From: Podarcis raffonei
Taxonomy: Eukaryota > Chordata > Lepidosauria > Squamata > Lacertidae
Length of the DNA: 64,000 nucleotides
Direction of reading: 5' to 3'
NCBI RefSeq assembly: GCF_027172205.1
Contig: NC_070614.1
Coordinates: 5,857,001 to 5,921,000 of the forward strand
Numbering within the stretch: position 1 is the first letter of the stretch; each line of letters opens with the position of its first letter. Position numbers and translations under genes: made by a program. The notes below the pieces were generated by a model. It worked only from the letters and a program-made list of their open reading frames with translations, was not told where the DNA came from and searched no databases. Below are positions 9,701-20,349 of the stretch, piece after piece.

Positions 9701-12568
9701 TCAGGGTAATTACTGTTTCATGTCTGCAACTGTGGAACTGTAGACATTAAAAAGTCTATAGAAAGGGGACATTTTAGATTGAATGTTCTTGTTCTTTGCC
9801 ATATATAACCCAGGTACTTGCTGTTTAATCTTTCTTTCCTTGTGCTTGATGACTTGACATGCTATCTTTAAAAAACAATGAATAAAATTTTCTATAAATG
9901 CAAACACACACACACACACAAACCCGAGCTCCCCGCTGGGGCAACGCAAACTCTGAAGAGTTTGAGCTGTTGCAATTTGGGAAATGAGCCCTGGCACTAG
10001 AGGGAGAGATCCGCTCACCAGCACACACCCTCTAAGACTCTCACCAGAGTGAGAAAACTTCCCAAATTAAATCAAAATAAGGAGAGAGAATTCAAAGAAT
10101 TAGTGGAACAATTCTTGAAAAGTGTCAGGGGTGAAATAAGGGAGTCCAGACCACGTGGGGGAAATCGGACTGGAAAGAAATACAACTAAACCTTTAGTCT
10201 CAGAGTATATGGGCATAGAAGGGATCACAGAATTGTGGAGCTGGAAGGGACCACAAGGATCATCTAGTCCAACCCCCTGCAATGCAGGAATCTTTTTGTC
10301 CAACGTGGGGCTTGAACCCACAACCATGAGATTAAGAGTCTCATGCTCTACTGACTGAGCTATCCAGGATGATTGTTCTGTAATGGAGCTCAGCACATGT
10401 CCAGGTAAAATTTTTATCTAATACAATCCAAGGCTGGTATTGATAGAATCCCAACAAAAATTAAAACCTGCTTCTTGTTCTTCTGAAGCCTTTCAAATGA
10501 TAAATATTCATTTGGGTCGTGACAATCCATCATAGGATGTAATGCAGATGCTTTCAAAAAGTGTATTTTGCTGCCACCACGTGGCCAGAGCTGATTTCAG
10601 TTATCGCGTCCCTTGAATTCAGCTTTCCAAATTGACGCTTCTGAGATTGTGACACCCGGATCCAAAATGCTATGCTACTCACCTCAGTGATATTCTGAAA
10701 GCAGCTCTGGGTCCAGCTTGTGATGCAGCTTGATAATAACGCATCAGGTCATGAGTGTTCAATTGCGTGGCGAGTTCCCGCCCCCCACCAAGATAAATAA
10801 AGACACGAGACACCATAATTAAGGTTAATTGGGCGAATTAGGCCACAACTTTATTGAATTCAGGAATGAGAGGCATTGGCTTAGGCATTGGTCCTATCGA
10901 CTATCCGGCTCCAGCCCATTTGCTGGAGACACGGGAAAGGGTTAACACTAATCGGGGGAGTCTCCCGCCGAGGCACCTCGACTAGGAGCTCCCCCGGGTC
11001 ACCGCTCTGGGGCGTGCCTTTGGCCCACACCTCCATAGGCTTCGGACAGGGCCACGCCCCCGGGAGTCCTTTAATGGACCACCCTTCGTTCACTGGGGGG
11101 AGGTGATGGCGTTCCTCCCCCCCACCCTCTTAACCCCTTCTTACCAATGCCTACCGCCAATGCCGAAAAAGTTGTGACGAGTTGCTACGAGGTAGGCGAA
11201 AAACCAAAAGGCTGTAAATTGCCAATTGGGAAAAATTCCTACCATGCCCCTTGCGGCGACAGACCGAAGTCCATAGCAAAGTCAGACCTACCTAAAGCCC
11301 AACTAAAGGGAGGGAGGGTGGGAAAACGTGGGGGCTAGCCGGAGAAGAGAGGGCGAGCCCCCTCCGCTCCGGCCCTAAATAGGGCAAGCCACGCCCCCCC
11401 AGCCAGCCGATTGGCTGGCTGGGAGGCGTGGACGGTTGGGATTCCCCTGTTCTCGCGGGGGCTGAAACCAGCCCCCCGCTCACGTGGGGAGGGCGTGATG
11501 CCCGCAACCCCACCTCCTGGGGCAGGCCTGGAAGTGGCTTTGGCGTATTTATAATCCAGGTATTGATTCAATGGACCACATTCTCTTAGATTGCCCTTCT
11601 CTTAGATTGTCCTCACCAACTGATGCTGAGCAAAATGTTGGACTTCCAGCCTAGAACTCCGAGAAGAAGTCAAATGAGGTTTCTCCTGACAGATCAGGAC
11701 AAAGATATTACTCCTTTAGTAGCCTCCTTTTTAGCCACAATCTTACCTGAAAGGTCCATCCTTTCAGGGAACAGACAGGGAGAAGCAGAATATCTAAGTG
11801 CACACGATCACAGTGTGACCTTATGACCCTCAACAGCTTATGACCCTTATGACCCTCAACAGCTTCACCCCTGTCCTTTTAATTATCGCAGTGACTTGAA
11901 ATGTTTTATCCTGTGATGCCAAGAAAGGTATTTGATTAATCCAGCTATCCTCTTCAGAAATAATGCATTATCCAGACTCGTGGGGCAACCCAGTGGGTCC
12001 CAGCACAACTTCCACAACTGCTTGAGGTCCCTCTTTCTTCCGAATCCTTGATCTCTCTTCCCCTGCCTACTCTTCTGACTTGGCTTCTAGCTGTTGATGT
12101 TACCTGGATGTCAAGATGGATGAATGACACAGCGAGAAAACAACTAAAAAGTAGACCAGCTGGTGGAGATACAGGTTTCTGCCATGGCTGCACCTCACCC
12201 ACTGCAAATAAGGATCCTGTGTATTTCTGCATTTTTATGTTCTGTCTGCTGTACACAGCCCAAAAAGCTTTCCTTTAAATTGCTCTGTTAGCACACAGGT
12301 AATTGCAAGGATAACACAGGTTCACCTGACCTGCTGGAGCTACAGCATGCAATTGATAAATTGCAATTCCTGTCCCTGATTTGCACCCATTGCTATTACT
12401 TGGCTAAGTGGTTGTGTGAAGCCTCACTTGATGCTCACTATGCACTGCTTGGGGGCTATATTTTGTGGCTGTATGTCTGCATACAAACAATTGCTGTATT
12501 GTTTTTAATATTTGGTTGGAAGCCACCCAGAGTGGCTGGGGAAACCCAGCCAGATGGGCAGGGTATAA

Positions 12569-12613
<45 letters not shown>

Positions 12614-13763
12614 TCAGCAACTGTGGTATTAGATCACACAGGATCATTTGTGGATAATGCCCAGTTCCGAATAATGCCAACAGTTCTGCATGTACTTGCC
12701 AGTGCTGAGAGTTCATTGTTTTCGAAATCCGCCAATAGTGAATTCCCAAGCCTATGAAGAGTTCTTCAACGAGGGAAGAACAGAATAAAAGACAAGGGTT
12801 TGATGCAAATGCAGCAAGTCACATTTTGGGATGTTTTTGGAGCACCACCACCTGGCAGGCACATTAGGATTTTGAAATAACACACCTTGCCATTGTGTGT
12901 GTCTGTGTAGAATTGTGTTCATGTTGCAACTGATGTACAAAACAACACAAACTACAGAAGGTATAAAGGTAAAGGTAAAGGGACCCCTTACCATTAGGTC
13001 CAGTCGTGGCCGACTCTGGGGTTGCAGCGCTCATCTCGCTTTATTGGCCAAGGGAGCCGGCGTACAGCTTCCGGGTCATGTGGCCAGTATGACTAAGCCG
13101 CTTCTGGCGAACCAGAGCAGCGCACGGAAACGCCATTTACCTTCCCACTGGAGTAGTACCTATTTATCTACTTGCACTTTGACGTGCTTTTGAACTGCTA
13201 GGTTGGCAGGAGCAGGGACCGAGCAACGGGAGCTCACCCCGTCGCAGGGATTTGAACCGCCGACCTTCTGATCGGCAAGTCCTAGGCTCTGTGGTTTAAC
13301 CCACAGCGCCACCCGCATCCCAACAGAAGGTATAATAGGGTACAAAATCCAGCTTCCTGCTAATCTTACCTTTTAAAAAATATGTAAATAAATAAAAGGC
13401 AGATTTCTAGTCCTTGTGGTCTTTGAAAACTTGAAATTGTGTGGAGAACGCCTGATAAAGTCTCAGACACCAGACAGGTTACCGAATAAGAGTTTTGGGG
13501 GGTTGTGGGTGAGGCTTTCACATCCTTGGAATGCCCAGACAGAATAAACTTACAATGCATCTGAACAGAATCAGAATGTTCTGCAAAAGGAGGAGTTATG
13601 CAGATAGGCTCAGTTTGATCCCCAAGCATCTTTTCTTGGCAGTTTTAAAATGGCGTTAAATGTTTTTGCACAATCACTGGTAGGGCTGCACTTGAAAGAA
13701 ACTCAGAGATTGTTTGGTGTGGAAAGTGCTTAGAGAGCACAACCAGGGCAGGGTACAAATAAC

Positions 13764-13795
<32 letters not shown>

Positions 13796-16700
13796 GTCTA
13801 CACTAACCAGCAATTGCTCTGAATGTCTCAGGGCAGCAGTATTTCCACAAACACAAATGGCTTTAGCCCATGGGTAGGCAAACTAAAGCCCAGGAGCCGG
13901 AGCCGGCCCAATCGCCTTCTCAATCCGGCCCATGGATGGTCTGGGAATCAATGTGTTTTGACATGAGTAGAATGTGTCCTTTTATTTAAAATGCATCTCT
14001 GGATTATTTGTGGGACATAGGAATTCATTCATATTTTTTTTTCCAAAATATAGTCTGGCCCCCCACAAGGTCTGAGGGACAGGACACCGGCCCCTGCTGA
14101 TAAAGTTTGCTGACCTCTGCTAGCCATCGAGGTCCCCAATCAAGGCACGTTTTCCTTGGAAGGAAACCCCATTGAACTGTTGGAATTTATTTCTAAGTAG
14201 AAGACAGCCTCCAGATTAGGACTGGAGACCACCCTTTCCCTCCAGATGTTGCCCAAATTGGTTGTTTTCTATTCTATTCTATTCTATTCTATTCTATTCT
14301 ATTCTATTCTATATTGAACTCCCTAAAACACTTCTCATCTTAAGTCTGCATTACACCTCCTGCATCAATTTTGAGCTTTTCCATCATGCCCACTTTCCCT
14401 CCCCCACTGCACCCCAGCCTGTTACTCTGCTTCCCCTCCAGTTCACTCAGAGTAACATTCCTGGGTATTCCCAAATCTTATTCACCACGCTGTGACATTG
14501 TAGGTGGTGCTGATAAAGATTTCCCCAAATGGCAGCTTTATTTCTTTCCCACAAATGGACCAGGGCTCCTGCCCACCCATTCCTGCATCCACACAGCTGC
14601 AAGACGTCCAGGAATCAGCATCCCAGAAGCTGACCGCTTCTTCTTGCACCGATTCCCAATCAGCATCCCTCTCTTTACACAAGAGGTGTCCACTGCAGCG
14701 GGCAAGGGCGGCCGTAGTTTGTTAGGGGCTCTGGGAACAGCTCCCATTAGCAGAGATCCGTGGAGTCCTAGGAACTCAGTCATGAGGAGGAGCCAGGAAG
14801 ATGGAGGAGCTCAGGTGCCTGGTTCTTGAGTTGGGGAGGGACCCCGTGCCTTGGAAATGGAAAGCCATTGGGTGTTGAGTGTCCCAGGATTGTGCCTTGC
14901 CTTCAAGGGGGACGCCTGGGAGATGGGGTTTGGTCCTGCTCAAGCTCCAACAGATGACCATATATTGGAGGATAAGAAGGGTTTCCCCTCAGATCAGATT
15001 GGCTCAGGCATATCTGAGAGGAGCTAGCAGATGTAGTGACAGCTAGATTGGGGACTGGGAGCAGCTGGTGGGACCACAGAACACTGGTCTTAAAGGATCT
15101 ACGGTGGCTCCCAGTACGTTTGTGAGCACCATTCACAGTGTGGTTCCTGTATACCTGAAGAAGGGTTGCCTCTTGGTTCTTTAAAAACAGAGTTTTAAAG
15201 TTCCATCCTTGACAGCAAACTTAAAAGGATAGGAATCAGGCTGCAAAATCTTGTTTTGAGCAAATCTAGCTATGAAGCTAGCCGCTTTCCCTCCCTTCCT
15301 TTTCCCCACTTAAGAAAGAATCAGGCATCAACATGGGAACTTTAAAAATAAGCTTTATTTACTTTATAATCATGCATCGGTTCACCTCAATAGTGGCATT
15401 AAAAACTGTGCAGGCAAAATAGTGTTATATATTTGCCGGTGACCCCCCCAACCCCAGAAATACACAAAAGGTAGATTTTTGATTAATTGGGATATCAATG
15501 AAAGTACAGGCTGCACAACTGTGCCAGACAAGGAATTCCTGGGCTGTCTTTTGCAAACTAGGCTGGCCGGTCTAGCAAAGGGCAAATCTGTTAACACACC
15601 TGAGCTTGCTGGGCACACGACCCAAGGGGAAGTGGGAATGAGCCCCAAAGGTATGGTGGGTACACAGCCCATGGTTTCAAGGGAAAGGTCTCTAGCGGGC
15701 TTTAGCTCACACAGGGCAGAAGTGTAGTGAGATTTATTTTGTATTATTTCTTTCCACCATCACTGCGTGTGACCCTTTGAAAAGAGGTTCCTTAAACTCT
15801 TTAATTTGAGACAAGGAGGCAACAGCGAAAGGCTGGGGGTCAAGGGTGGTTCCTGAGTCCAGCTGAAAGAACTAATCTGTCAGAGTACAACTACGAGCAT
15901 TAAAAATTCAGGAGCCACCAGCAACTTCATGCCCTGCAAGTTTGCCCAGCAGCATGGTGTGGCGATGCAATAATTGGGGAATCTGCAGACTGGCTTGCCT
16001 GCCCATGGGCTGCTGCTGGGCTGCTCTGTGCCAAACAGGAGAAGGAGGGATGTGGAAGAGTGAGGAAGGGAGGGAGCTGGGAAGGCACACTGGTGGGGGG
16101 GGGAATATTGAGGGTGATGTGCCCCAGAAGGAAATCATTGGGGACGGCCCATGGGACCCCTGTCCCCTAGAGAGTACAATGTCCTTGTTCCTTTGCAGGC
16201 CCGTGGTTTGGGGAAACCTCCAATAGCCCAGCAGCATCCCAGCGGTGCAGGGAAACCCACCAAAATCCGGAGGTATGTTGTGACCTAGTGTGGCAGGGGA
16301 AGTGATTCTCAGTGATTTTGCCAGCTGGAGGAGGAAGGTCTGATTTACAGATTCCTATAGTTTTATGGAGAGGGTTTCTCTGTGGTCCACCTGGCCAGGA
16401 CACGGAGTGGGATCCTCTGCCAAGGCTGCGCTGGGGCAGTTTTAGGATGGCACGACTGGGGCGCTCACGCTGGGCACCACGCTGCAGAGGGGGCTAAAAC
16501 TATGCGGAAGAACAAGAGGGAGGGGTGCCAAATTGTAGGGTGGTACAGGCAGGGCCGTAGCTAGGGGGTGGTGAGGTGGGCCCCCAACAGGTGAGGGGTG
16601 GGGCACAAAATCGGCTCAAAAATATGTCCATAAATATGTCTAATAATCAATATTATCATCTATAAATTTATCTGGAACTCCTCCAAGCAATCAGACTAAC

Positions 16701-19700
16701 GGAGCTTGTTTCTTCCTTAGGCGAGAGGCCCGCCAGAACGAGGGGGAAAGGCTCCCACTTCAGGTAAGTGGAAATGCCAACTGAGTGCCCCATATTTTAG
16801 GAATGCTTCCTTCCCGTGTCCCCCCTCCCTCATGCGCCAGACTGGTGCTATCATCTGGGATCCAGGAGCTTGCTGGTTCCTCCGTTTTCTCTGCAGGGAG
16901 GGAGCCTTTCCCCAACGTTTACATCGTACTGGCAAAATCCCTGGAGGGACGTGGCGAACATCAGGTACTGGGACAGCAGGAAGGGGTCCTTGTGGAACTT
17001 CTTTTGGGGGGTCATCAAAAATGGGGCAGTAGATTTTCATCCGCCCCAGCCCCTTCTCATCAGATGCTTCCTGCTTCCTCCACAGGACCACGCCTCCAGG
17101 GATGAGGCTCCAGCGCCTGCTCCTGGGACGAAGAACAACAGACCATCACGGCGTTAGGCATTGGATTCATGTGTGTCAAGGGCTAGGTGTGGCCATCGCC
17201 TATGCTATCTACCGTGGGTTATTCCGTTAAAGGAATCTGGCGGTCGTGTATTCCGTCCGATGCCTGCTTGGCGGGAGGCCATGGCACGACCCTCGGTGAC
17301 ATCAGGGGTGAGCCTATAGTTGGATTAGCACCAACAGGCTCCACCTACTGTTGAATAAACCCACCTCCTATAGTCATCCAATGCCTAAGCCAATACCTTT
17401 TCACTGCTGTAATCAATAAAGTTGTGGCCTTTTCTTGCCCATTAACCTTATATCACGTGTCCTTGTGTGTTTATTTCACATAGCGGGGGTCGGGCCCTCG
17501 ATCCACAAAGACTCTCCTCCCTGGAAGAGAGGGGAGTGGTTGTGGGCGGGAGCCCGAGCTCCGCCCCTGGCCGGGGGCCTTAGCTGGTGCCCACGCCCAC
17601 CGGAGGCAGCCAACCAGGTGTCTCCGGGGGGCATGTTTAGCAGCTTAATGCTGCGGCTCCAGCTCCGCCTCCTCCTCAGTCGTCGTCGTCCTGCAGCAAG
17701 TCACCCACCCTCCACTCCCATTTAGGTTCCCGGCCCCTGATCCTCGCCTGCCTCCCCCTCCATCCGTTCTCCGTGGGGGCATGGCTCCTGCCCGGCCCTA
17801 CTTGGCGCAGAAGCAGCAGCCAAGGTTTCCACCCATCAAGAACACCTCCAGAGTTATTCCGGTGCCGGGGGAGACTTGGGCTGCTGCCTCTGTGCCAAGC
17901 CGGTCGGGACGGAGCCCAGACGGCCGTACGGAGGAGTTCAGGGTGGGGCAGCTAATAAGATCAGGTAGGAGGAAATGCCCCCTTCCCAGGCCCCCCCTCC
18001 TGCCCCATACAGGGGTTAGCGTGGCTGGGAGCCAGGCACCTGCTGATGACTCTGTTTGTTTTTCAGGGAGGAGAAGGTTCAGCCTGGGAGCCGCTGCATC
18101 ACGGGAGGGACTGGAGCCCAGACAAAGGCCTCTCACCCCACAGCTAATGGGACAGGGGGAAGGACAAAGACCCCGTACAAGGCCAAGTGTGGAAAGGCTC
18201 AGAGTTCAGATAGGGGGAAATGCCAATTGAGTGCTGGAGTGGGGGGGGGGCAAGCCTGTCTCTCCCCAGCCCCTCACCCCCTCCTTCCAAGCCAGGGGTC
18301 TGGCCATTATGTGCCCTGGCAGGAGCAGCGAGCGTTGGCAGCCAGTGGTGACGTGGGCATGGGCACAGAGCCACGCCTCCACAGGGCCATGCCTCCAGGG
18401 ATGAGGCTCCAGCTTCAGCTCCCGGGATGAAGGGCGAGAGAACATCCCGATGGTTCCCGGCTGGCAACCCTCACATCTCTTCCCCACTGCCCCTTCTCCA
18501 TGTGGGCATGGCTCCTTCCCGGCCCTACTTGGCGCAGAAAGAGGAGCCAAGGTTTCCCCCCATCAAGAACACCTCAAGAGTTATTCTGGAGCCGGGGGAG
18601 ACTTGGGCTGCTGCCTCTGTGCCAGGCCAGTCGGGACGGAGCCCAGACACCCGAATGGAGGAGTTCAGGGTGGGGCAGCTTATAAGATTAGGTAGAAGGA
18701 AATGCCCCTTCCCAAGTCCCCCCCCCAGACTGGGCTAGCGTGGCTGGGAGCCAGGCACCTGCTGATGACTCTGTTTGGAGGGAGAAGTTCAGCCGGGGAG
18801 CCACTGCATCCTGGGAGGGACTGGAGCCCAGACAAAGGCCTCTCACCCCAGAGGTACTGGGACAGGGGGAAGGACAAAGACCCCCATAGGGAGGCAAAGT
18901 GTGGAAAGGCTCAGAGTTCAGGTAGGGGGAAATGCCAATTGAGTGCTGGAGTGGGGGGGGGAGCAGGCCTGTCTCTCCCCAGCCCCTCGCCCCCCCCTCC
19001 TTCCAAGCCAGGGGTCTGGCCATTATGTGTCCAGGCAGGAGCAGCGATCATTGGCATCCAATGGTGACGTGGGCATGGGCAGCCTGGCAGGGGTGCTTGT
19101 TCTGTCCCCCTCCTTCCCTGGGTCAGCTGGCCAGACACCCTCGCCAGTGGGTGTACTTTGTTCTGGCCAAATCCCTGGAGAGACGTGAGGACCCTCAGGT
19201 ACTGGGGCAGAAGGAAGGAAGGGGTCCTTTTGAAACATGTTTGGGGAGTCGTAGGAACACTGTCCCCTGTGGCTGTTGCCCAAGCCGCCCTTATAAAAAG
19301 AACAGGTAAGAGGAAGGAAAGATTTGCATGGGGCTGGGAGGACACACTACAAGCTGAGTGTCAACAGAGAATAGGAGAAGAACCTTCCTGCATGAGAGGA
19401 GAAAAGAGATGGTCTCGTCCGGAAGTGGATTCCTCCACAGGGCCACGCTTCCAGAGAATGGTCTCCATCGCCACTTCCCAAGCTGATGGACAAGAGCCAA
19501 ACTCCGTCATCTGTGGCATTCCAGTCTTGCATTTCTGGATTGACTCCCAAAATATGTGTGAGCAGGAAAGAGTGATAACATGCACCAGCTCCTTGATTCA
19601 GCACTTCTCTCAACATTTGAACTTTGATGTGAGTAAGCAGGTCTCAAGGTGACTTCTGGACTAAGGCTTAATGCTGAAAATTCAGATTTATATTTTCTTA

Positions 19701-19999
19701 GGGCTTCCAGAGAATGGTCTCCGTCGCCAGCACACAAGCTGATGGACACAGAGTGTAACTCTGTCTTCCATGGCGTTCCAGTCTTGCTTTTCTGGATTGT
19801 AAAGTCCTTCCATGTCGCTGGAGGAATCCATGCTACTCAGTGCCTTGCAAGTTTTCTGGGATGTCCCGGTTGCTGTCTGAATGTGCCCTTCCCTGGAAGC
19901 GGAGAGCAGCATGACTGGCACATGTTAAAACCAAACAAAGAAATTAGAGCAACTGCTTGCTTTTGATATGCCAACGATCAAATGATATTTCATAATAAA
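6635..19999 (+). CDS. Tandem gene unit 2: modular repeat-exon protein
   Basis: Proposed exons: G 6635-6720, C 8696-8738, F 16199-16272, E 16721-16763, D 16897-16964, A 17086-17964 (split by an insertion), B 18067-18143, A 18385-18691, B about 18776-18853, D' 19148-19198, C' 19255-19305, H 19441-19628 and terminal H from 19702 with AATAAA at 19994-19999. Compared with unit 3, an A-D-A-B exon block is missing between about 15990 and 16003. Two donor or acceptor sites are lost (18144, 18776). Whether G and C belong to this gene or to an upstream non-coding leader is unknown; no start codon or promoter could be identified. It probably makes a shorter product than unit 3, or is decaying. Confidence 0.4.
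7094..8180 (-). mobile_element. Old L1-like LINE fragment, antisense
   Basis: Starts on the + strand with tttttaaaaaaataatattttattgag, the complement of an A-rich 3' end that matches the 3' end of the clear L1 at 56620-56650 (attggaaaa..aataaa..att). The interior is AT-rich and degraded, with no long ORF. Absent from unit 2, where a deletion spans it. Confidence 0.4.
8696..8738 (+). CDS. Exon C copy 2
   Basis: Acceptor ccttctttcttccag, donor CAG/gtaaga, 43 bp. Phase 2 to 0 reads ISCLHCCGCCQMQQ; phase 0 to 1 reads DLLSSLLWLLPNAT. Both are open. An almost identical copy lies at 23034-23076. Confidence 0.45.
8739..10228. other. Spacer, unit 1 to 2, with (CA)n
   Basis: Unrecognised sequence, near-identical to 23077-24578. 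Contains a short CA repeat at about 9902-9920. No exon with conserved splice sites is visible. Confidence 0.5.
10229..10368 (-). mobile_element. SINE: tRNA-Lys-like head with CR1 tail
   Basis: On the minus strand it begins CCTGGATAGCTCAGTCAGTA (A box) and has a Lys-type anticodon loop (ctcttaatct) and the B box GGTTCAAGCCC. It then runs straight into a CR1 3' end (gttggactagatgatcc, ttccagctccacaattctgtga). A tRNA-derived SINE that borrows the CR1 tail for retrotransposition. A copy is in unit 2 at 24579-24718. Confidence 0.7.
10766..11540 (-). mobile_element. LTR-retroelement-like insertion (solo-LTR-like), unit 1 only
   Basis: About 775 bp present in unit 1 and absent from the matching site in unit 2 (near 25115), so an insertion after or around the duplication. 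On the minus strand it carries AATAAAGTTGTGGCC followed by a T/G-rich segment, shared with the insertion at 17154-17725. No internal genes seen. A fossil fragment; family not resolved. Confidence 0.4.
11541..12490. other. Spacer with a short direct repeat
   Basis: Unrecognised spacer matching 25120-26060. Near 11820-11865 the segment ttatgaccctcaacagctta is repeated in tandem. Part of it (about 12090-12290) recurs in unit 3 at 38575-38770. Confidence 0.45.
12490..12611 (+). mobile_element. L2-type 3' end with (TTA)n tail
   Basis: Sequence ending ggaaacccagccagatgggc, agggtataaa and then TTA repeats (12569-12611) is the standard 3' end of L2-like elements in squamates. Matched at 26063-26168. 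Confidence 0.5.
12966..13322 (-). mobile_element. Sauria-type SINE, unit 1
   Basis: 357 bp. On the minus strand the tRNA-like head has an A box region (GTGGGTTAAACC) and the B box GGTTCAAATCC (13248-13258). The 3' end on the + strand is aaggtaaaggtaaag, i.e. an ACCTTT-type tail. Flanked by 12-bp direct repeats acagaaggtata (12954-12965 and 13323-13334). The copy in unit 2 has the same repeats, so insertion predates duplication. Confidence 0.8.
13335..13868. other. Spacer with (TTA)n
   Basis: Shared spacer; holds the empty-site counterpart of the unit-2 L1 insertion at about 13396-13415, and a TTA repeat at about 13765-13796 after an L2-like gggcagggtacaaata end. No gene seen. Confidence 0.5.
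13869..14120. mobile_element. hAT-like MITE, unit 1
   Basis: Ends ccatgggtaggcaaact and agtttgctgacctctgc, which read as degenerate terminal inverted repeats of the CAGGGGTCAGCAAACT type typical of hAT-Charlie relatives. The interior has ggcccaatcgccttctcaa. Copies at 29010-29260, 59648-59870 and 60130-60387. Confidence 0.55.
14269..14313 (+). repeat. (TTCTA)n microsatellite
   Basis: Pentanucleotide array; a longer version lies at 29397-29453 in the next unit. Confidence 0.9.
14314..16198. other. Spacer upstream of exon F, unit 1/2
   Basis: Shared with 29460-31560 and in part 43530-44810. Around 15990-16003 this copy joins aatctgcagac directly to tggcttgcctgcccatggg, skipping the A-D-A-B exon block that unit 3 keeps at 31615-32647. 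No intact exon here. Confidence 0.5.
16199..16272 (+). CDS. Exon F copy 1
   Basis: Acceptor tccttgttcctttgcag, donor GAG/gtatgt, 74 bp. Phase 1 to 0 reads PWFGETSNSPAASQRCRETH and ends QNPE. Phase 0 to 2 reads RGLGKPPIAQQHPSGAGKP. Both are open in all three copies (also 32960 and 46470); the first fits the phase rule of the other small exons. Confidence 0.5.
16721..16763 (+). CDS. Exon E copy 1
   Basis: Acceptor gtttcttccttag, donor CAG/gtaagt, 43 bp. Phase 0 to 1 reads ARGPPERGGKAPTS, which fits the following D exon (phase 1). Phase 2 to 0 reads REARQNEGERLPLQ and is also open. One near-identical copy at 33497. Confidence 0.5.
16897..16964 (+). CDS. Exon D copy 3
   Basis: Acceptor tccgttttctctgcag, donor CAG/gtactg, 68 bp, phase 1 to 0. 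Reads REPFPNVYIVLAKSLEGR and ends GEHQ. Confidence 0.55.
17086..17964 (+). pseudogene. Exon A copy 4, split by an LTR-like insertion
   Basis: Starts DHASRDEAPAPAPGTKN after cttcctccacag and ends at TCAG/gtagg. The exon is complete in content when compared with 33862-34168, but 572 bp (17154-17725) lie inside it. Its second half keeps MAPARPYLAQKQQPRFPPIK. As it stands the exon is disrupted. Confidence 0.55.
17154..17725 (+). mobile_element. LTR-retroelement-like insertion inside exon A, unit 2 only
   Basis: Inserted between ggcg and gttcccggcc of an A exon; unit 3 has the empty site at about 33930. Carries caataaagttgtggcc and cattaacctta, matching the minus-strand insertion at 10766-11540. 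No internal gene is seen; a fossil fragment with its ends not clearly defined. Confidence 0.45.
18067..18143 (+). pseudogene. Exon B copy 3 (donor lost)
   Basis: Acceptor ttgtttttcag and an open 77-bp frame (RRRFSLGAAASREGLEP). The expected donor after position 18143 reads CTAATG instead of GTACTG, so the GT is gone. Confidence 0.5.
18385..18691 (+). CDS. Exon A copy 5 (open, 102 codons)
   Basis: 307 bp, phase 0 to 1, open: GHASRDEAPASAPGMK, then MAPSRPYLAQKEEPRFPPIK, then RVILEPGETWAAASVPG, ending LIRL before AG/gtaga. The acceptor is only cctccacag without the usual upstream tract, since the segment before it came from another place (gtgggcatgggcacagagcc). Confidence 0.5.
18776..18853 (+). 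pseudogene. Exon B copy 4 (acceptor deleted)
   Basis: The 3' part matches exon B and ends GAG/gtactg, but the tttgttttgcag acceptor is missing: tctgttt runs straight into ggagggagaag. Confidence 0.45.
19148..19198 (+). CDS. Exon D' (5' end replaced), unit 2
   Basis: The 3' two thirds of exon D (WVYFVLAKSLERREDPQ, 17 codons, open in phase 0) preceded by ctcgccag rather than the normal pyrimidine-rich acceptor. Identical arrangement at 34637-34687. Either a weak new acceptor or a dead exon. Confidence 0.35.
19255..19305 (+). CDS. Exon C' (unit 2)
   Basis: 51 bp ending CAG/gtaaga. Phase 0 reads EHCPLWLLPKPPL then stop. Weak acceptor (gggagtcgtag). Same as 2543 and 34744. Confidence 0.35.
19441..19628 (+). 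CDS. Exon H, first copy (unit 2)
   Basis: Acceptor tggattcctccacag and donor GAT/gtgagtaag. Phase 0 reads GHASREWSPSPLPKLMDKSQ, then TPSSVAFQSCISGL, ending ICVSRKE with a stop at 19573-19575 (44 residues). The stop lies upstream of a good donor, so another H exon may follow as 3' UTR. Confidence 0.5.
19702..19999 (+). pseudogene. Terminal exon H, second copy, with poly(A) signal (unit 2)
   Basis: The 5' end has lost several bases (ggcttccag instead of ggccacgcttccag), so the GHASREW frame is shifted. The rest matches 3008-3309, with AATAAA at 19994-19999. It may serve only as 3' UTR if the previous H ends the ORF. Confidence 0.4.
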
Positions 20000-20349
20000 T
20001 AGTGTTAAAAAGGAAAAAACAAGCTGTTTTCTTTCCTTCTCTGCCTTCTCTGGCTGCTACTGGGAGCTCTGCTTAAGAAGGCTGGAGCCAGCTGGTTTTC
20101 ATCAGCACTTTCTTCTTGGAGTCCTTGAAGCTGCAGGTGAAGTCACTCCCCCTTTTACCCCTTCAGGCTGCTGTTCAGCAGGTGAAGCTGATTCCTGCCC
20201 CATGACACTATCCCCCTCCCCAAGGTGCACCTCCACCTGCTGGGTGGGTGCCGGCTTTTGGGGAGCACAATGGTGGAAGTGATGGACCAACTGGGGGGGG
20301 GGGGAGCATCTTCCCATGCAAGGCATCTTCCCAGGAGGATTTTCCATGA

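Noticed and set aside
10310-10368. tRNA-Lys gene
   Set aside because: The head is fused to a CR1 tail and lies in a duplicated SINE; no independent 3' end or terminator.
13249-13322. tRNA gene
   Set aside because: Sauria SINE head with target-site duplications on both sides of the full element.
18887-18919. Small exon after exon B (acceptor cccccatag)
   Set aside because: It would leave an intron of about 33 bp after the B donor and break the phase pattern; the similarity to exon E is limited to ggaaaggctc.
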